Below are positions 1 to 9,600 of a DNA stretch of 14,181 nucleotides, piece by piece. Location of the stretch: the NCBI GenBank assembly GCA_035318985.1, contig DATHDP010000054.1:1-14181 (forward strand). The letters run 5' to 3'. How positions within the stretch are numbered: the first letter of the stretch is position 1; the number at the start of each line of letters is the position of its first letter. The notes beneath the pieces are model-generated. The model was not told where the DNA came from and searched no databases. It was given only the letters and a program-made list of their open reading frames with translations. The stretch comes from VBAS01 sp035318985. GTDB lineage: Bacteria > Bacteroidota > Bacteroidia > Chitinophagales > Chitinophagaceae. The position numbers were made by a program, and so were the translations under genes.

Positions 1-1082
1 AGCCAGGGAAAGCTTATCATTGGGCCGCAGCCGCCAATGCTGCGTTAGCGGAAGTAACCCGCTATCTTTTCGACGTTGCAGTACCTACCCCCACCAACCC
101 GCAAGTTAGACAAGAGCGATTAAACAATATAAACGCCCTGGAAAGTACATTGCACGATCTATACGCCAATGACATAGATGCCGCTACTTTAGAGCTGTCT
201 GTTTCTTTTGGAAAAGAAGTGGGAAAAAGAGTAAGTGTTTGGGCTGATGGTGATGGATATAAAATACAAGGCGGTTCTTATAACCCCCCAACCCCACAGC
301 AACCCTGGCATTGGGTACCTACAGCAGCAGCTCCAGCTGTACCTATCAATCCGAATGTTTCAAATCGACGCTTACTGGTTCATGGTTCTGATAACGGCGC
401 AACCATTGCTCCTTTTCCATCTTTTTCTACAACGCCGGGATCAGAGTTTTATGAAATGGCAAATGATGTTTATACTAAATCACTGTCACCATCTGACGAA
501 CATAAAAACCTGGCTCTGTATTTTCGGGATGCAGGTGAAACTGGTTATTATGGAGGATCGGGTCATTACATTTCAATACTGTCTCAGGTTATCAGCAAAT
601 CAGGCGCATCATTGGACATTGCAGCCCTGGCTTTTGCCAAATCTGGCATTGCTGTAAATGATGCATTTGTTGTAGGGTTTATAGATAAGTACGAATTCTA
701 TCTTTTGCGTCCTATCACTTATCTCAGGAATTTTGCGGGACATCCTACATGGTCACCATTATTTGCTACACCCAATCATCCGGAGTTTCCATCCGCCCAT
801 TCTTTCCATGCAGGTGGATTTCTCACTGGTCTAGCCAATGTGTTTGGCGACAATTTTGAGTTTACCGATAACACTTATGCTAATATGCCCACCTCACTAC
901 TTCCACCTGGAACCACTTTGCAGCCTATCACTTTTCATTCTTTTACAGAGCTGAAAAATAAGATTGGCGAAAGCAGGGTTTATGCAGGTATTCACTATGC
1001 TCCAAGTTGTGCGAAGGGGATACAGCTAGGCGAAAAGGTCGGGCAGAATGTTCTAAATATATTGAAGTTTTTGAAAGAGTAA
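1..1082 (+). CDS. PAP2/vanadium-dependent haloperoxidase-like protein, 5' end missing
   Basis: The reading frame is open from the left edge (first full codon at 3) to TAA at 1080-1082, giving 359 visible residues; the N-terminus lies outside the window. A TTG at 150 is an internal leucine, because the frame stays open and protein-like upstream of it. The C-terminal half carries the three-part PAP2/haloperoxidase signature: KYEFYLLRP (visible residues 229-237), FPSAHSFHAGG (262-272) and GESRVYAGIH (322-331). In the family, the lysine, two arginines and first histidine bind phosphate or vanadate, and the last histidine is the phospho-acceptor or vanadate ligand; all are present. Two deviations stand out: PSAH replaces PSGH, and the aspartate of the usual HxxxD is a serine. 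Known relatives oxidise halides with H2O2 or hydrolyse phosphate esters; which applies here cannot be read from the sequence. Bacteroidota homologues are usually exported, but the signal region is not visible. The next gene lies 73 bases downstream on the same strand. Confidence 0.8.
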   Translation, partial: PGKAYHWAAAANAALAEVTRYLFDVAVPTPTNPQVRQERLNNINALESTLHDLYANDIDAATLELSVSFGKEVGKRVSVWADGDGYKIQGGSYNPPTPQQPWHWVPTAAAPAVPINPNVSNRRLLVHGSDNGATIAPFPSFSTTPGSEFYEMANDVYTKSLSPSDEHKNLALYFRDAGETGYYGGSGHYISILSQVISKSGASLDIAALAFAKSGIAVNDAFVVGFIDKYEFYLLRPITYLRNFAGHPTWSPLFATPNHPEFPSAHSFHAGGFLTGLANVFGDNFEFTDNTYANMPTSLLPPGTTLQPITFHSFTELKNKIGESRVYAGIHYAPSCAKGIQLGEKVGQNVLNILKFLKE

Positions 1083-1155
1083 GACATACGAATTGAAGGT
1101 GTCCGACATTTCAAAATTGCGTAACAAATTTATTTGATATTAAAACTCTACAAAC

Positions 1156-1683
1156 ATGAAACAGAAAATTCTAATCACAGTCTTATTGTTGTCGTCTCTA
1201 ACATTATTTACTCTTTCATGTCAAAAAGAGAGTGCTCAGAAGCTACAACCGCAAGAAGAAATTGCTACAAGCATTGCCACTGCCAATAATCCCACATTTA
1301 ATCTTGAAGTGATCCTTCGTGGTGAAGATGGCCGCCTTGGACATGTTAAGTTCCGCCAGGATGTTGATCCTTCGAAGATCATTGTACTTGGTACATGGGT
1401 TCGTGACCTTGAACCCAATCATCAATATTTATTACAAAGAGCTGTTGATGCGGCTAATGTTGTTGATGGGAATTGTACAAGTACAAGCTGGCTTACACTC
1501 GGCAAAGGATTAACACCTCAATCTATTCTCACAGATGACAGTGGAAGAGGCGGTGAAGAATTATGGCGTGATGTATCTGCAGTCGCTTCAGGATCTGCAT
1601 TTGATATCCACTTCAGAATAGTAGATGCAACAACAATGGCTGTTGTGTTGACAAGCGATTGTTACCAGTATGTAGTTAGATAG
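1156..1683 (+). CDS. Small lipoprotein of unknown function
   Basis: 175 codons from ATG at 1156 to TAG. Residues 1-21 form a typical lipoprotein signal: MKQK, a hydrophobic run, then FTLSC with C22 as the predicted lipidated cysteine. The residues after it (C-Q-K-E-S) resemble the acidic/lysine surface-export signal described for Bacteroidota lipoproteins, so exposure on the cell surface is possible but not proven. The mature part starts with a polar linker (about 23-45), followed by a compact, probably beta-rich domain of about 125 residues. It contains two further cysteines, C107 and C169, which could form a disulfide. I do not recognise the family; the alternating hydrophobic pattern and the LRGEDGRLGHVKFRQ stretch suggest a beta-sandwich, but that is inference. 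The leader is AT-rich with no Shine-Dalgarno sequence. A strong terminator follows at 1742. It may be cotranscribed with the upstream haloperoxidase-like gene. Confidence 0.72.
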   Translation: MKQKILITVLLLSSLTLFTLSCQKESAQKLQPQEEIATSIATANNPTFNLEVILRGEDGRLGHVKFRQDVDPSKIIVLGTWVRDLEPNHQYLLQRAVDAANVVDGNCTSTSWLTLGKGLTPQSILTDDSGRGGEELWRDVSAVASGSAFDIHFRIVDATTMAVVLTSDCYQYVVR

Positions 1684-1741
1684 ATCAGAGATTAGAAGTC
1701 GGTTAAGACATCATTCACTTTTGCATTAGTATTTATCGATA

Positions 1742-1782
1742 ACAAAGTCCGGAAAGCAGTTTGTTTCCGGCTTTGTCTTTTT
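1742..1782 (+). terminator. Rho-independent terminator after the lipoprotein gene
   Basis: An inverted repeat pairs 1742-1755 with 1764-1776: ACAAAG, a bulged T and CCGGAAA against TTTCCGGCTTTGT, giving 13 base pairs around an 8-base loop. It is followed directly by CTTTTT (1777-1782). It lies 58 bases after the stop codon of the lipoprotein gene and is oriented to end that transcript. Confidence 0.75.
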
Positions 1783-1804
1783 AAAAAGTTCACCCCAAAT
1801 TTTA

Positions 1805-1846
1805 GTAGTGCATATTTTGAATATAGTGAAGTTTTTGAAAGAATAA
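1805..1846 (+). pseudogene. Possible remnant of a duplicated haloperoxidase 3' end
   Basis: This stretch reads VVHILNIVKFLKE-stop in frame and aligns with the end of the haloperoxidase-like gene, VGQNVLNILKFLKE-stop at 1038-1082. The last 29 bases match at 26 positions, including an exact 16-base run (1827-1842 against 1063-1078). Over the whole stretch 34 of 42 aligned bases match, with one codon missing, and most differences fall at single codon positions. No similarity is apparent upstream of about 1800 or after the stop. The simplest reading is the stump of a second, mostly deleted copy; a short recombination-derived repeat or chance similarity are alternatives. It lies between two terminators and is not expected to be expressed. 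Confidence 0.4.
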
Positions 1847-1865
1847 CCCTTAAGGATACATAAGC

Positions 1866-1893
1866 AAAAAGCCGTAGCATTTGTTACGGCTTT
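1866..1893 (-). terminator. Terminator of fabH (possibly bidirectional)
   Basis: AAAGCCGTA (1868-1876) pairs perfectly with TACGGCTTT (1885-1893) around an 8-base loop. Read on the minus strand, the stem ends in a run of five T (complement of 1866-1870), about 18 bases after the fabH stop. On the plus strand the hairpin is followed by TTTATTATTTT, so it could also act as a weak backstop for transcripts from the left. Confidence 0.65.
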
Positions 1894-1910
1894 ATTATTT
1901 TGAATTTTTT

Positions 1911-2903
1911 TTAATACTCCCATTTCAATAATGTAGCTCCCCATGTAAACCCGCCCCCAAAAGCAGCAAGAACAATAAGATCGCCTTTGTTTATTTCATG
2001 TTTGAAATCCCAGAGGCAAAGTGGAATTGTTGCAGCAGTTGTATTACCATAGCGATGGATATTCAACATTACTTTATCTGGACTCAATCCCATGCGATTT
2101 GCAGTAGCATCAATGATCCGCTTATTGGCCTGGTGCGGAACAAGCCATGCAATATCATCACCTGTTAAATTATTTCTTTCTAAAAGCTCTGCACTAACAT
2201 CAGCCATACCTTTTACCGCAAATTTGAAAACTGGCTGACCATCCTGGTAAATAAAATGCTCTTTGTTGTTAACTGTTTCATGCGATGCAGGTCTTTGCGA
2301 ACCACCAGCTTTCTGATATAAATAATTCCGGCCACTACCATCACTTTTAAGAATGGTATCCAGTAAACCATAACCCTCATAGTTTGGCTCCAGTAATACG
2401 GCACCGGCACCATCACCAAAAAGAATGCAAGTAGTGCGGTCAGTATAATCAACAATGGCGCTCATTTTATCAGCACCCACTATTACAACTTTTTTATATC
2501 GTCCACTTTCAATAAACATGGTCCCGGTGGTCAAGCCATATAAAAATCCAGAACAGGCAGCATTCAGATCAAAGCCAAAAGCATTTGTGGCGCCAATCTT
2601 ATCGCAAATAATATTTGCCGTCGCCGGAAACATCATATCTGGAGTGACAGTGCAACAAATAAGACAATCAATTTCTTTAGGGTCGATGCCTCTTTTATGA
2701 CAAAGTTCCAACACTGCAGGAGCGCCGAGATCAGAAGAAGCTTTCCCTTCACCTTTCAAAATTCTTCTTTCAGAAATTCCTGTTCTTGATCTTATCCATT
2801 CATCGTTGGTTTCCACCATTTTTTCCAGGTCAGCATTGGTAAGTTTATCCGGGGGAACATATCCGCCAACGGCTGTTATTGCTGCAGTAACTTTCTTTGT
2901 CAT
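1911..2903 (-). CDS. fabH: Beta-ketoacyl-ACP synthase III (FabH)
   Basis: 330 codons, the normal length for FabH. The enzyme starts fatty-acid synthesis in the cytoplasm by condensing an acyl-CoA (acetyl-CoA or branched primers) with malonyl-ACP. The Cys-His-Asn triad is intact: C117 in AACSG, H257 in VPHQAN and N287 in GNTTAATIP. Other family marks are the N-terminal ITAVGGYVPP, the NDEWIRSRTGI segment (33-43), GDGAGAVLLEP (163-173) and the C-terminal FGGGFTWG glycine loop (315-322). It reads as a full, functional gene. ATG at 2903 places ITAVGGYVPP at the expected distance from the start, and its leader is AT-rich with no Shine-Dalgarno sequence. It stands alone on this strand, divergent from ruvA across 157 bases, without plsX, rpmF or other fatty-acid genes beside it. 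It has its own terminator. Chitinophagaceae often carry more than one FabH-like paralogue, so this need not be the only copy. Confidence 0.95.
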   Translation of the reverse strand: MTKKVTAAITAVGGYVPPDKLTNADLEKMVETNDEWIRSRTGISERRILKGEGKASSDLGAPAVLELCHKRGIDPKEIDCLICCTVTPDMMFPATANIICDKIGATNAFGFDLNAACSGFLYGLTTGTMFIESGRYKKVVIVGADKMSAIVDYTDRTTCILFGDGAGAVLLEPNYEGYGLLDTILKSDGSGRNYLYQKAGGSQRPASHETVNNKEHFIYQDGQPVFKFAVKGMADVSAELLERNNLTGDDIAWLVPHQANKRIIDATANRMGLSPDKVMLNIHRYGNTTAATIPLCLWDFKHEINKGDLIVLAAFGGGFTWGATLLKWEY

Positions 2904-2921
2904 TAAAAAAAATTAAGTGCA

Positions 2922-2929
2922 CGAAGATA
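2922..2929 (-). promoter_or_regulatory. Candidate -7 box of the fabH promoter
   Basis: The minus strand reads TATCTTCG, 18 bases upstream of the fabH ATG, matching 7 of 8 positions of the Bacteroidota -7 consensus TAnnTTTG. No TTG or TTTG is seen 17-23 bases further upstream, so the call rests on one element and on position. Confidence 0.35.
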
Positions 2930-3047
2930 AGATAGTTAGAGGCTTGATGTTCGGGACCTAAAGTTGGAGGATGAAGTATGTGAAAATAAATAGGTTAGAA
3001 TATTTTTAACCGAAGATCTCAAACACCAAACTTCAAACTGTTTCCTT

Positions 3048-3055
3048 TATTTTCG
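3048..3055 (+). promoter_or_regulatory. Candidate -7 box of the ruvA(-sprA) promoter
   Basis: TATTTTCG matches TAnnTTTG at 7 of 8 positions and ends 5 bases before the ruvA ATG. If real, transcription would start at or very near the start codon, giving an almost leaderless mRNA. No -33 TTG lies at the usual spacing. Confidence 0.33.
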
Positions 3056-3060
3056 CAGCC

Positions 3061-3645
3061 ATGATCGCCTATCTTGATGGAAAATTTGTTTACAAAAGCC
3101 CGGCAATGGTGCATGTAGAGGTTAATGGAGTGGGCTATGAAGTGCAAATAAGTTTAAACACATTCTCAAAGATCCAAAACCTTGAGAAAGGCATTTTGCA
3201 AACCGCACTTTTGATCCGCGAGGATGCACATATCTTATATGGTTTCTTTGATAAAGCTGAAAAAGATATTTTCCTTAATTTAATTTCTGTTTCAGGTATT
3301 GGTGCAACAACGGCACGAATGATGCTGTCTTACATGAAGCCCGAAGAGCTTACGAGGTTAATCGTACTTAATGATATTCATGGGCTTGAAAAGATAAAAG
3401 GTATCGGTAAAAAAACAGCCGAACGATTGGTGCTTGAGTTAAAAGATAAATTAGCAAAACAACCGTTCGATTTAAATATTTCTCCTTTGAAATACAATAC
3501 ATTGCATACAGATGCGTTAAATGCCCTGATGGCTCTGGGAATAGCCCGGAATACCGCCGATCAGGCAGTTCATAGGGTCACACAATCTGACCCATCATTA
3601 ACCTCCCTTGAGGATGTTATAAAGAAAGCTTTAAAAACTCTGTAA
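3061..3645 (+). CDS. ruvA: Holliday junction branch migration protein RuvA
   Basis: 194 codons, close to the usual 190-205. RuvA forms a tetramer that holds the four-way DNA junction and loads the RuvB motor during recombinational repair. The three-domain layout is visible: an N-terminal OB fold (about 1-62, starting MIAYLDGKFV, with LYGFF at 59-63), two helix-hairpin-helix motifs that contact DNA (VSGIGATTA at 77-85 and IKGIGKKTA at 112-120), and a C-terminal domain III (about 150-194, DALNALMALGI) that binds RuvB. A flexible linker at about 131-149 separates the last two. ruvB and ruvC are not in the window. sprA begins 46 bases after the stop on the same strand, with no terminator between, so the two may share a transcript. 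As I recall, ruvA next to sprA is also seen in other Bacteroidota such as Flavobacterium. Confidence 0.95.
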   Translation: MIAYLDGKFVYKSPAMVHVEVNGVGYEVQISLNTFSKIQNLEKGILQTALLIREDAHILYGFFDKAEKDIFLNLISVSGIGATTARMMLSYMKPEELTRLIVLNDIHGLEKIKGIGKKTAERLVLELKDKLAKQPFDLNISPLKYNTLHTDALNALMALGIARNTADQAVHRVTQSDPSLTSLEDVIKKALKTL

Positions 3646-3691
3646 GCCTATCGATTGACATTTTTACCTAACTAATTCTGTTGAGAAAGTT

Positions 3692-6600
3692 TTGAACCCT
3701 AAGTTAACCACCATATTCCGGACGCTGGTAGCAGCCGTCGTTTTTGCATTCATTGCTATCAAGGTAAATGCTTCGCCGTTTCCATGGGTGAATTATATCT
3801 ATTTTCCCGGAGATACCATTCGTCCTACAGAGCCAGATCGTTATGGCGATCCTTATACTTATCCTAATCGCAATCCATTTAATTTAAAAGATACAGGTTT
3901 TATAAAAAGAAATATTGAATATGATCCTGCAACAAAACAATACTACATTATTGAAAAGATCGGTGATCATTATTACAGGACACCGATGTCATTTTCGATG
4001 AAAGAATTTATGGATCTGAAAGGAAAGGAAGATGAAAAAGAATATTTCAAAACAAGGGCAAGCCTCCTCTCTAATCTTAATCGCAGAACTTATAAACCTA
4101 AGCCCAATTTTGTAAGTGATTGGGTAAACAGAATTGTTGGCAATGGGAAAATTGAAATTAAACCAACTGGTTTTGTTGCCCTTACTATGGGCTACCAGGG
4201 ACAAACAATAAATAATCCAACGCTGCCGGAGCGTTCACGTAAAAATGGCGGATTGGATTTTGATATGAACAGCCAGTTCCAGGTAGATGCAAGCATTGGT
4301 GATAAGCTTAAATTGCCGATCAATTATAATACACTTGCCAATTTCAATTTTGAAAATCAGTTGAAACTGGATTACCAGGGAAAAGATGATGAAGTATTAA
4401 AAGAATTCCAGGCTGGTAATACAAGTTTTACATCTAAAGGAACTTTGATCCCCGGTGCACAATCTTTGTTTGGTTTAAAAACACAATTACAATTCGGAAA
4501 GCTGTTTGTTACTACAGTATTCGCCAATCAGCGTTCGCAACGTCAAACATTAGGATTGCAGGGGGGGTCAGCAACACAATCTTTTACCTATAAAGCGGAT
4601 GAGTATGAAGAGAATCGTCACTTCCTGATGTCACAATTTTTTAGAAATAATTATAATAATGCAATGAAGGATCTTCCTGTTGTAAATTCTCTTATACAGG
4701 TCCTTCGTATAGAAGTTTGGGTAACGAACAGAACAGGCGCAACAACTGATACAAGAGATGTTGTTGCCTTAATGGATCTGGGGGAAGGACAGCCTTACGG
4801 TCCATGGGGTGGGATAGGAAATTTCCCTCCGAGAAATGATGCAAATACACTTTACTCCTCATTATTAAGTACACCGGGAGCAAGAAGTTCTTCATCTGTT
4901 ACCAGTGTATTATCGGGAGCAGGTCTTCAACCAGTACAGGATTTTGAAAAAACATTTGCCCGCAAACTTTTGCCCCAGGATTATTATTTTAATCCGCAGA
5001 TTGGGTTTATTTCATTAAATCAGCAATTACAACCTGATGAGGTATTAGGTGTCGCATTTCAATATACTTATAACGGAAAAGTATTCCAGGTTGGTGAATT
5101 TTCTACTGATGTTCCACCGGATTCAAGTGGTACAACAAACCCGGTTCTATTTTTAAAACTATTAAAAGCAACATCACAACGTACTAATCTTCCAATTTGG
5201 GAACTGATGATGAAGAACGTTTACTCGGTTGGATTTGGTCAACTTGAACGTTCAGATTTTCATTTGGATGTTTTGTACGAAGAACCAAGCTTTGGTGAAA
5301 AAAGATATTTACCTCCAGCCGATGTAACTGATCCTTACAAAGGACAACCGCTGATCTCTTTATTAAATCTTGATCGGTTAAATAATCAAAATGACCCGCA
5401 GCCCGATGGAGTATTTGACTTTGTAGAAGGTTATACGGTTATTTCATCACAAAGCCGGATCATATTTCCTGTGCTCGAACCTTTCGGTCGGGATCTTGAA
5501 TATGTTTATAAAGGACCGGATAGTTTGCAGCAACGACAGAAATATCTTTTTTATCCGCTATACGATACCATTAAAGCGATCGCTCAAACTTATGCAAATC
5601 TTAATCGATTCAAATTTGTCGGGAAAAGTAAATCCGGTTTAGGAAATTCTGAATATCAACTTGGATTTAATATTCCACGCGGTTCAGTAACTGTATCAGC
5701 AGGCGGGCAACAACTTCGTGAGAACGTAGATTATGAGGTCAACTACGATCTTGGATCTTTAAAAATAATTAACCAGGCCATTATCAATGCCGGCATTCCT
5801 GTTACCATACAATCTGAGAACCAGGCAACCTATGGTCAGCAAAACAGGAGTTATTTCGCACTGCGATTGGATTATCTTGCCAGTAAGAAACTTACCCTTG
5901 GCGCAACGATGGTAAGATTAAGTGAAAGACCTTTTTTTATAAAACAGAATTATGGCGATGACCCGATCCGCAATATAATGTATGGTGTCGATTTTGATTA
6001 TCAAAATGATATACCGAGACTTTCACGCTGGCTTGATAAACTTCCGTTCTACTCTACGAAAGCAATGTCAAGCATAAGAGCTTATGGGGAAGCAGCATTT
6101 CTCGATCCGGGTCATGCCAAGCAGATTGGTAAGGGAAATGAAGGAGCGATCTATCTTGACGATTTCGAAGGTACACGCAGCAGCATCGATCTTCGTTTTC
6201 CGCTGATCAGTTGGACAATGTCCTCAACTCCGCAAAAAGCAGTTGATGCAAATGGAAATATTTTATTCCCCGAAGCACAGCTTAGTAATAATCTTGCTTA
6301 TGGATATAACCGCGCCAAACTTGCCTGGTACAATATTGAACAAGTATTACAGGAATTAAATAATTCAAATAATCCTTTAAAGGGAAATGCCGATGAATTA
6401 TCAAAACCTGAAACAAGACAGGTTTATTCAACTGAAATTTTTCCAAACAAAACAAATGATTTTGGACAATCGCTTATTAACACATTTGACATGGCGTTTT
6501 ATCCAAAAGAAAAAGGGCCTTACAATTTTGAATACAGGAACACCAGGGTAAATGCAAATGGAAATTTATTAAACCCAAAGCAGGCATGGGGTGGTTTGAT

Positions 6601-9600
6601 GCGCAATCTTGATCAGACAGATTTTGAAACAGGTAATATTGAATTTATAGAATTTTGGCTGCAGGATCCTTTTGTGAGCAAGCCGACAAGTACCGGCGGT
6701 CAGCTATATTTTAATCTTGGAAATATATCCGAAGATGTTTTAAGAGATGGCAGACGGTCTTATGAAAATGGTTTTCCAACATTAAAGAATCCTGCCATAC
6801 CTGTGGATACAAATACTGTTTGGGGTCGTGTACCATCTAATCCTATACAGGTTACAAACGCATTCAGTAACGATCCGGATGATCGTCCTTACCAGGATGT
6901 TGGCTATGATGGTCTGACAGATTCTTTGGAAAGAACTAAGCAGGCTGCTTATTTAGCTAACCTCCAGGCAAATTTTGGGATCAATTCTCCAATTTATAAA
7001 AAAGCAATTGCAGATCCCTCAGATGATAATTTTAGAAACTATCGTGATCCTTTATATGATCAGCAGCATACCGGAATTTTAGGCAGGTACAAAGAAGTAA
7101 ACAGTCCTCATGGTAATTCACCTATATCAGATAATAATACAGAATTTATTAATGCATTTACATTGTATCCTGACCAGGAAGAATTGAATCGTGATAATAC
7201 GTTGAATGAAGTAGAGGAATATTTTCAATACAGAGTTGACCTGAAGCCATTCATGACGGCAGGTAGCAATTTTATCACAGATGTAAGAGAAGTGCCGATT
7301 ACCCCGGTAAATGGACAATCAAGGACAGAACACTGGTATTTATTCAGAATACCTGTTAATCAGTTTCAAAATAAAGTTGGAAATATTCCTGACTTTAAAT
7401 CGATCCGTTTCATTCGTATGTTCCTTACTGGTTTCGAGGATACAGTGGTTTGTCGTTTTGCAAAACTTGAATTGATTCGCAATCAATGGCGCCGTTTTTC
7501 TTATGAAGTGGATACTACAGGCATTTTTAAAAAATTACCTGCAAACGATCCGGTGAAAGTAGACGTATTAGCAGTAAATGTTGAAGAAAATGACCAGCGT
7601 CAACCAATACCGTATAAACAGCCACCTGGAATTGAAAGACAACAACAGCTCAGTAATAACAATGTTCCTTTATTATTAAATGAGCAATCATTAAGTCTTA
7701 AGTTCAATAATCTTACTCAAAAAGAAAGCAGGGGCGTATTTAAAACCCTAAGCTATGATCTTCGCCAGTATGGTAAGCTCGATATGTTTGTGCATGCTGA
7801 GAATGGATTTCCAGGAGAATTTATAAAAGACAAGGACCTGAATGCAGTGATACGCATCGGGAATGATTTTGCAACTAACTATTATGAAATAAGAGTGCCT
7901 TTAAAAATTACAAAATGGGGTACCACCGATTCACTGGGCATTTGGCCTGAAGAAAACAATCTTGCTCTTGATCTGCAGGAATTAGTTCGGTTAAAAACAA
8001 GAAGAAACCGGGCTGGAGTTACGCCGGCTCAATATTACAGTGAAACAATTGGTGATAGAAAATTTGCCATCATTGGAAATCCAAATCTTGGTGAAGTGAA
8101 AGGAATTTTTCTTGGTATCGAAAATTTAAAATTTGAACCTATTACGGCTGAAATATGGTTTAATGAACTTCGTCTTTCACACCTTAATGAAAAAGGTGGA
8201 TGGGCGGCTATTGGAAGACTGGATATAATTGGCGCCGATCTTCTCAACATAAATGCAACTATAGGGGCGAGAAGCACAGGCTTCGGTACATTGGAACAAA
8301 AAGTAAATGAACGCAGTAAGGAAGACTATGCACAGTTCGATATATCTGCCAATATTGATGCGGGTAAATTACTTCCACGAAATTTCGGAATGCAGATCCC
8401 GATCTATGCGGGCATTAGTCATAATAGTTCCACACCTGAATTCGATCCTTATGACCTGGATATACGACTCAAGGATAAATTGAAAGCGAGTCCTAAAGAA
8501 GACCAGGATTCCATAAAGAGTGCTGCTATTGATGAAACGACGATCAAAACAATAACACTGACCAACGTAAAGAAATTAAAACTTAATAATAAGAAACCGC
8601 GGTTCTGGGATATTTCGAACCTTGATTTTAATTATTCTTTTACTAAGATCAATAGAAAAAATCCATTGATCGATCTTGATGAAATAAAAAGGACTCGTGG
8701 TGCTATCAGTTATAATTATGCACCCCGGCCAAAATATTTCGAACCGTTCAAGAATTTAATAAAATCAAATTCCAAATGGTTGTCATTCATAAAAGATTTT
8801 AATTTGAATTACAGTCCTACGCAAATTTCGTTCAGGGGAGATGTGTTCAGGCAATTTGGTGCATTACAACCAAAGAATGTGGGAGGTGGTCCGTATAAAA
8901 TTCCTGAGAGCTACGATAAATATTTCACTTTTGATCGTTACTATATTGTTCGCTGGGATCTGTCAAGATCGATCAGCCTGGATTATAATGCTATTAATAA
9001 TGCAAGAGTGGATGAACCTTATGGCCGCATTGATACTAAAGAGAAAAAAGAAACAGTAAGAAAAAATTTCTTTGATGGAGGAAGAAATACGCATTTTCAC
9101 CAGGATGCAACATTTACTTATAATTTTCCAACCATTAAATTCCCGGTGATTGATTGGACATCTTTGAGAGCAAGTTATAAAGCAGATTATGACTGGATCG
9201 GCGCATCCCTGCTTGCAAAAGGTCTTGGTAACATAATAACAAACGGGAAAACTACAAATTTGAATGCTGACCTGGGTTTTGAACAGCTTTACAACAAGTC
9301 GAGATTTTTAAGAGCAGTTTATTCTAATACACCGGCAGCCGCTCAGCAAAATAATAATCCTCCAAGTAACAATCCCACAAATACCAAGAAAGGAAATAAA
9401 ATTGAAAAAACTGATTCACTTACAAGAAAGGAAGCAAGAAAACTCAGAAAGCTTCAACGCAAAGAAGAAAGAAAATTAAGAAAAGCACAGAAGCAAAATT
9501 CTTTACCAACAGTAAATGGAATAGTAAAAGGAGCTGCTAAACTGGTTACTTCATTAAAGAGAGTGGGAATTCAATACACAGAAACTGCTGGCACTTCGTT

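Noticed and set aside
150..152. TTG as start of the haloperoxidase-like gene
   Set aside because: The frame is open and protein-like back to position 3, so the gene runs in from outside the window.
1117..1136. Possible separate promoter for the lipoprotein gene (TTTATTTG, one mismatch to the -7 box)
   Set aside because: The nearest TTG elements are 9 and 33 bases upstream, both outside the 17-23 spacing, so cotranscription with the upstream gene remains equally likely.
8841..9059. Short overlapping ORFs on both strands inside sprA, fabH and the repeat protein
   Set aside because: They have no family resemblance, no leader signals, and lie wholly within well-supported genes in other frames.
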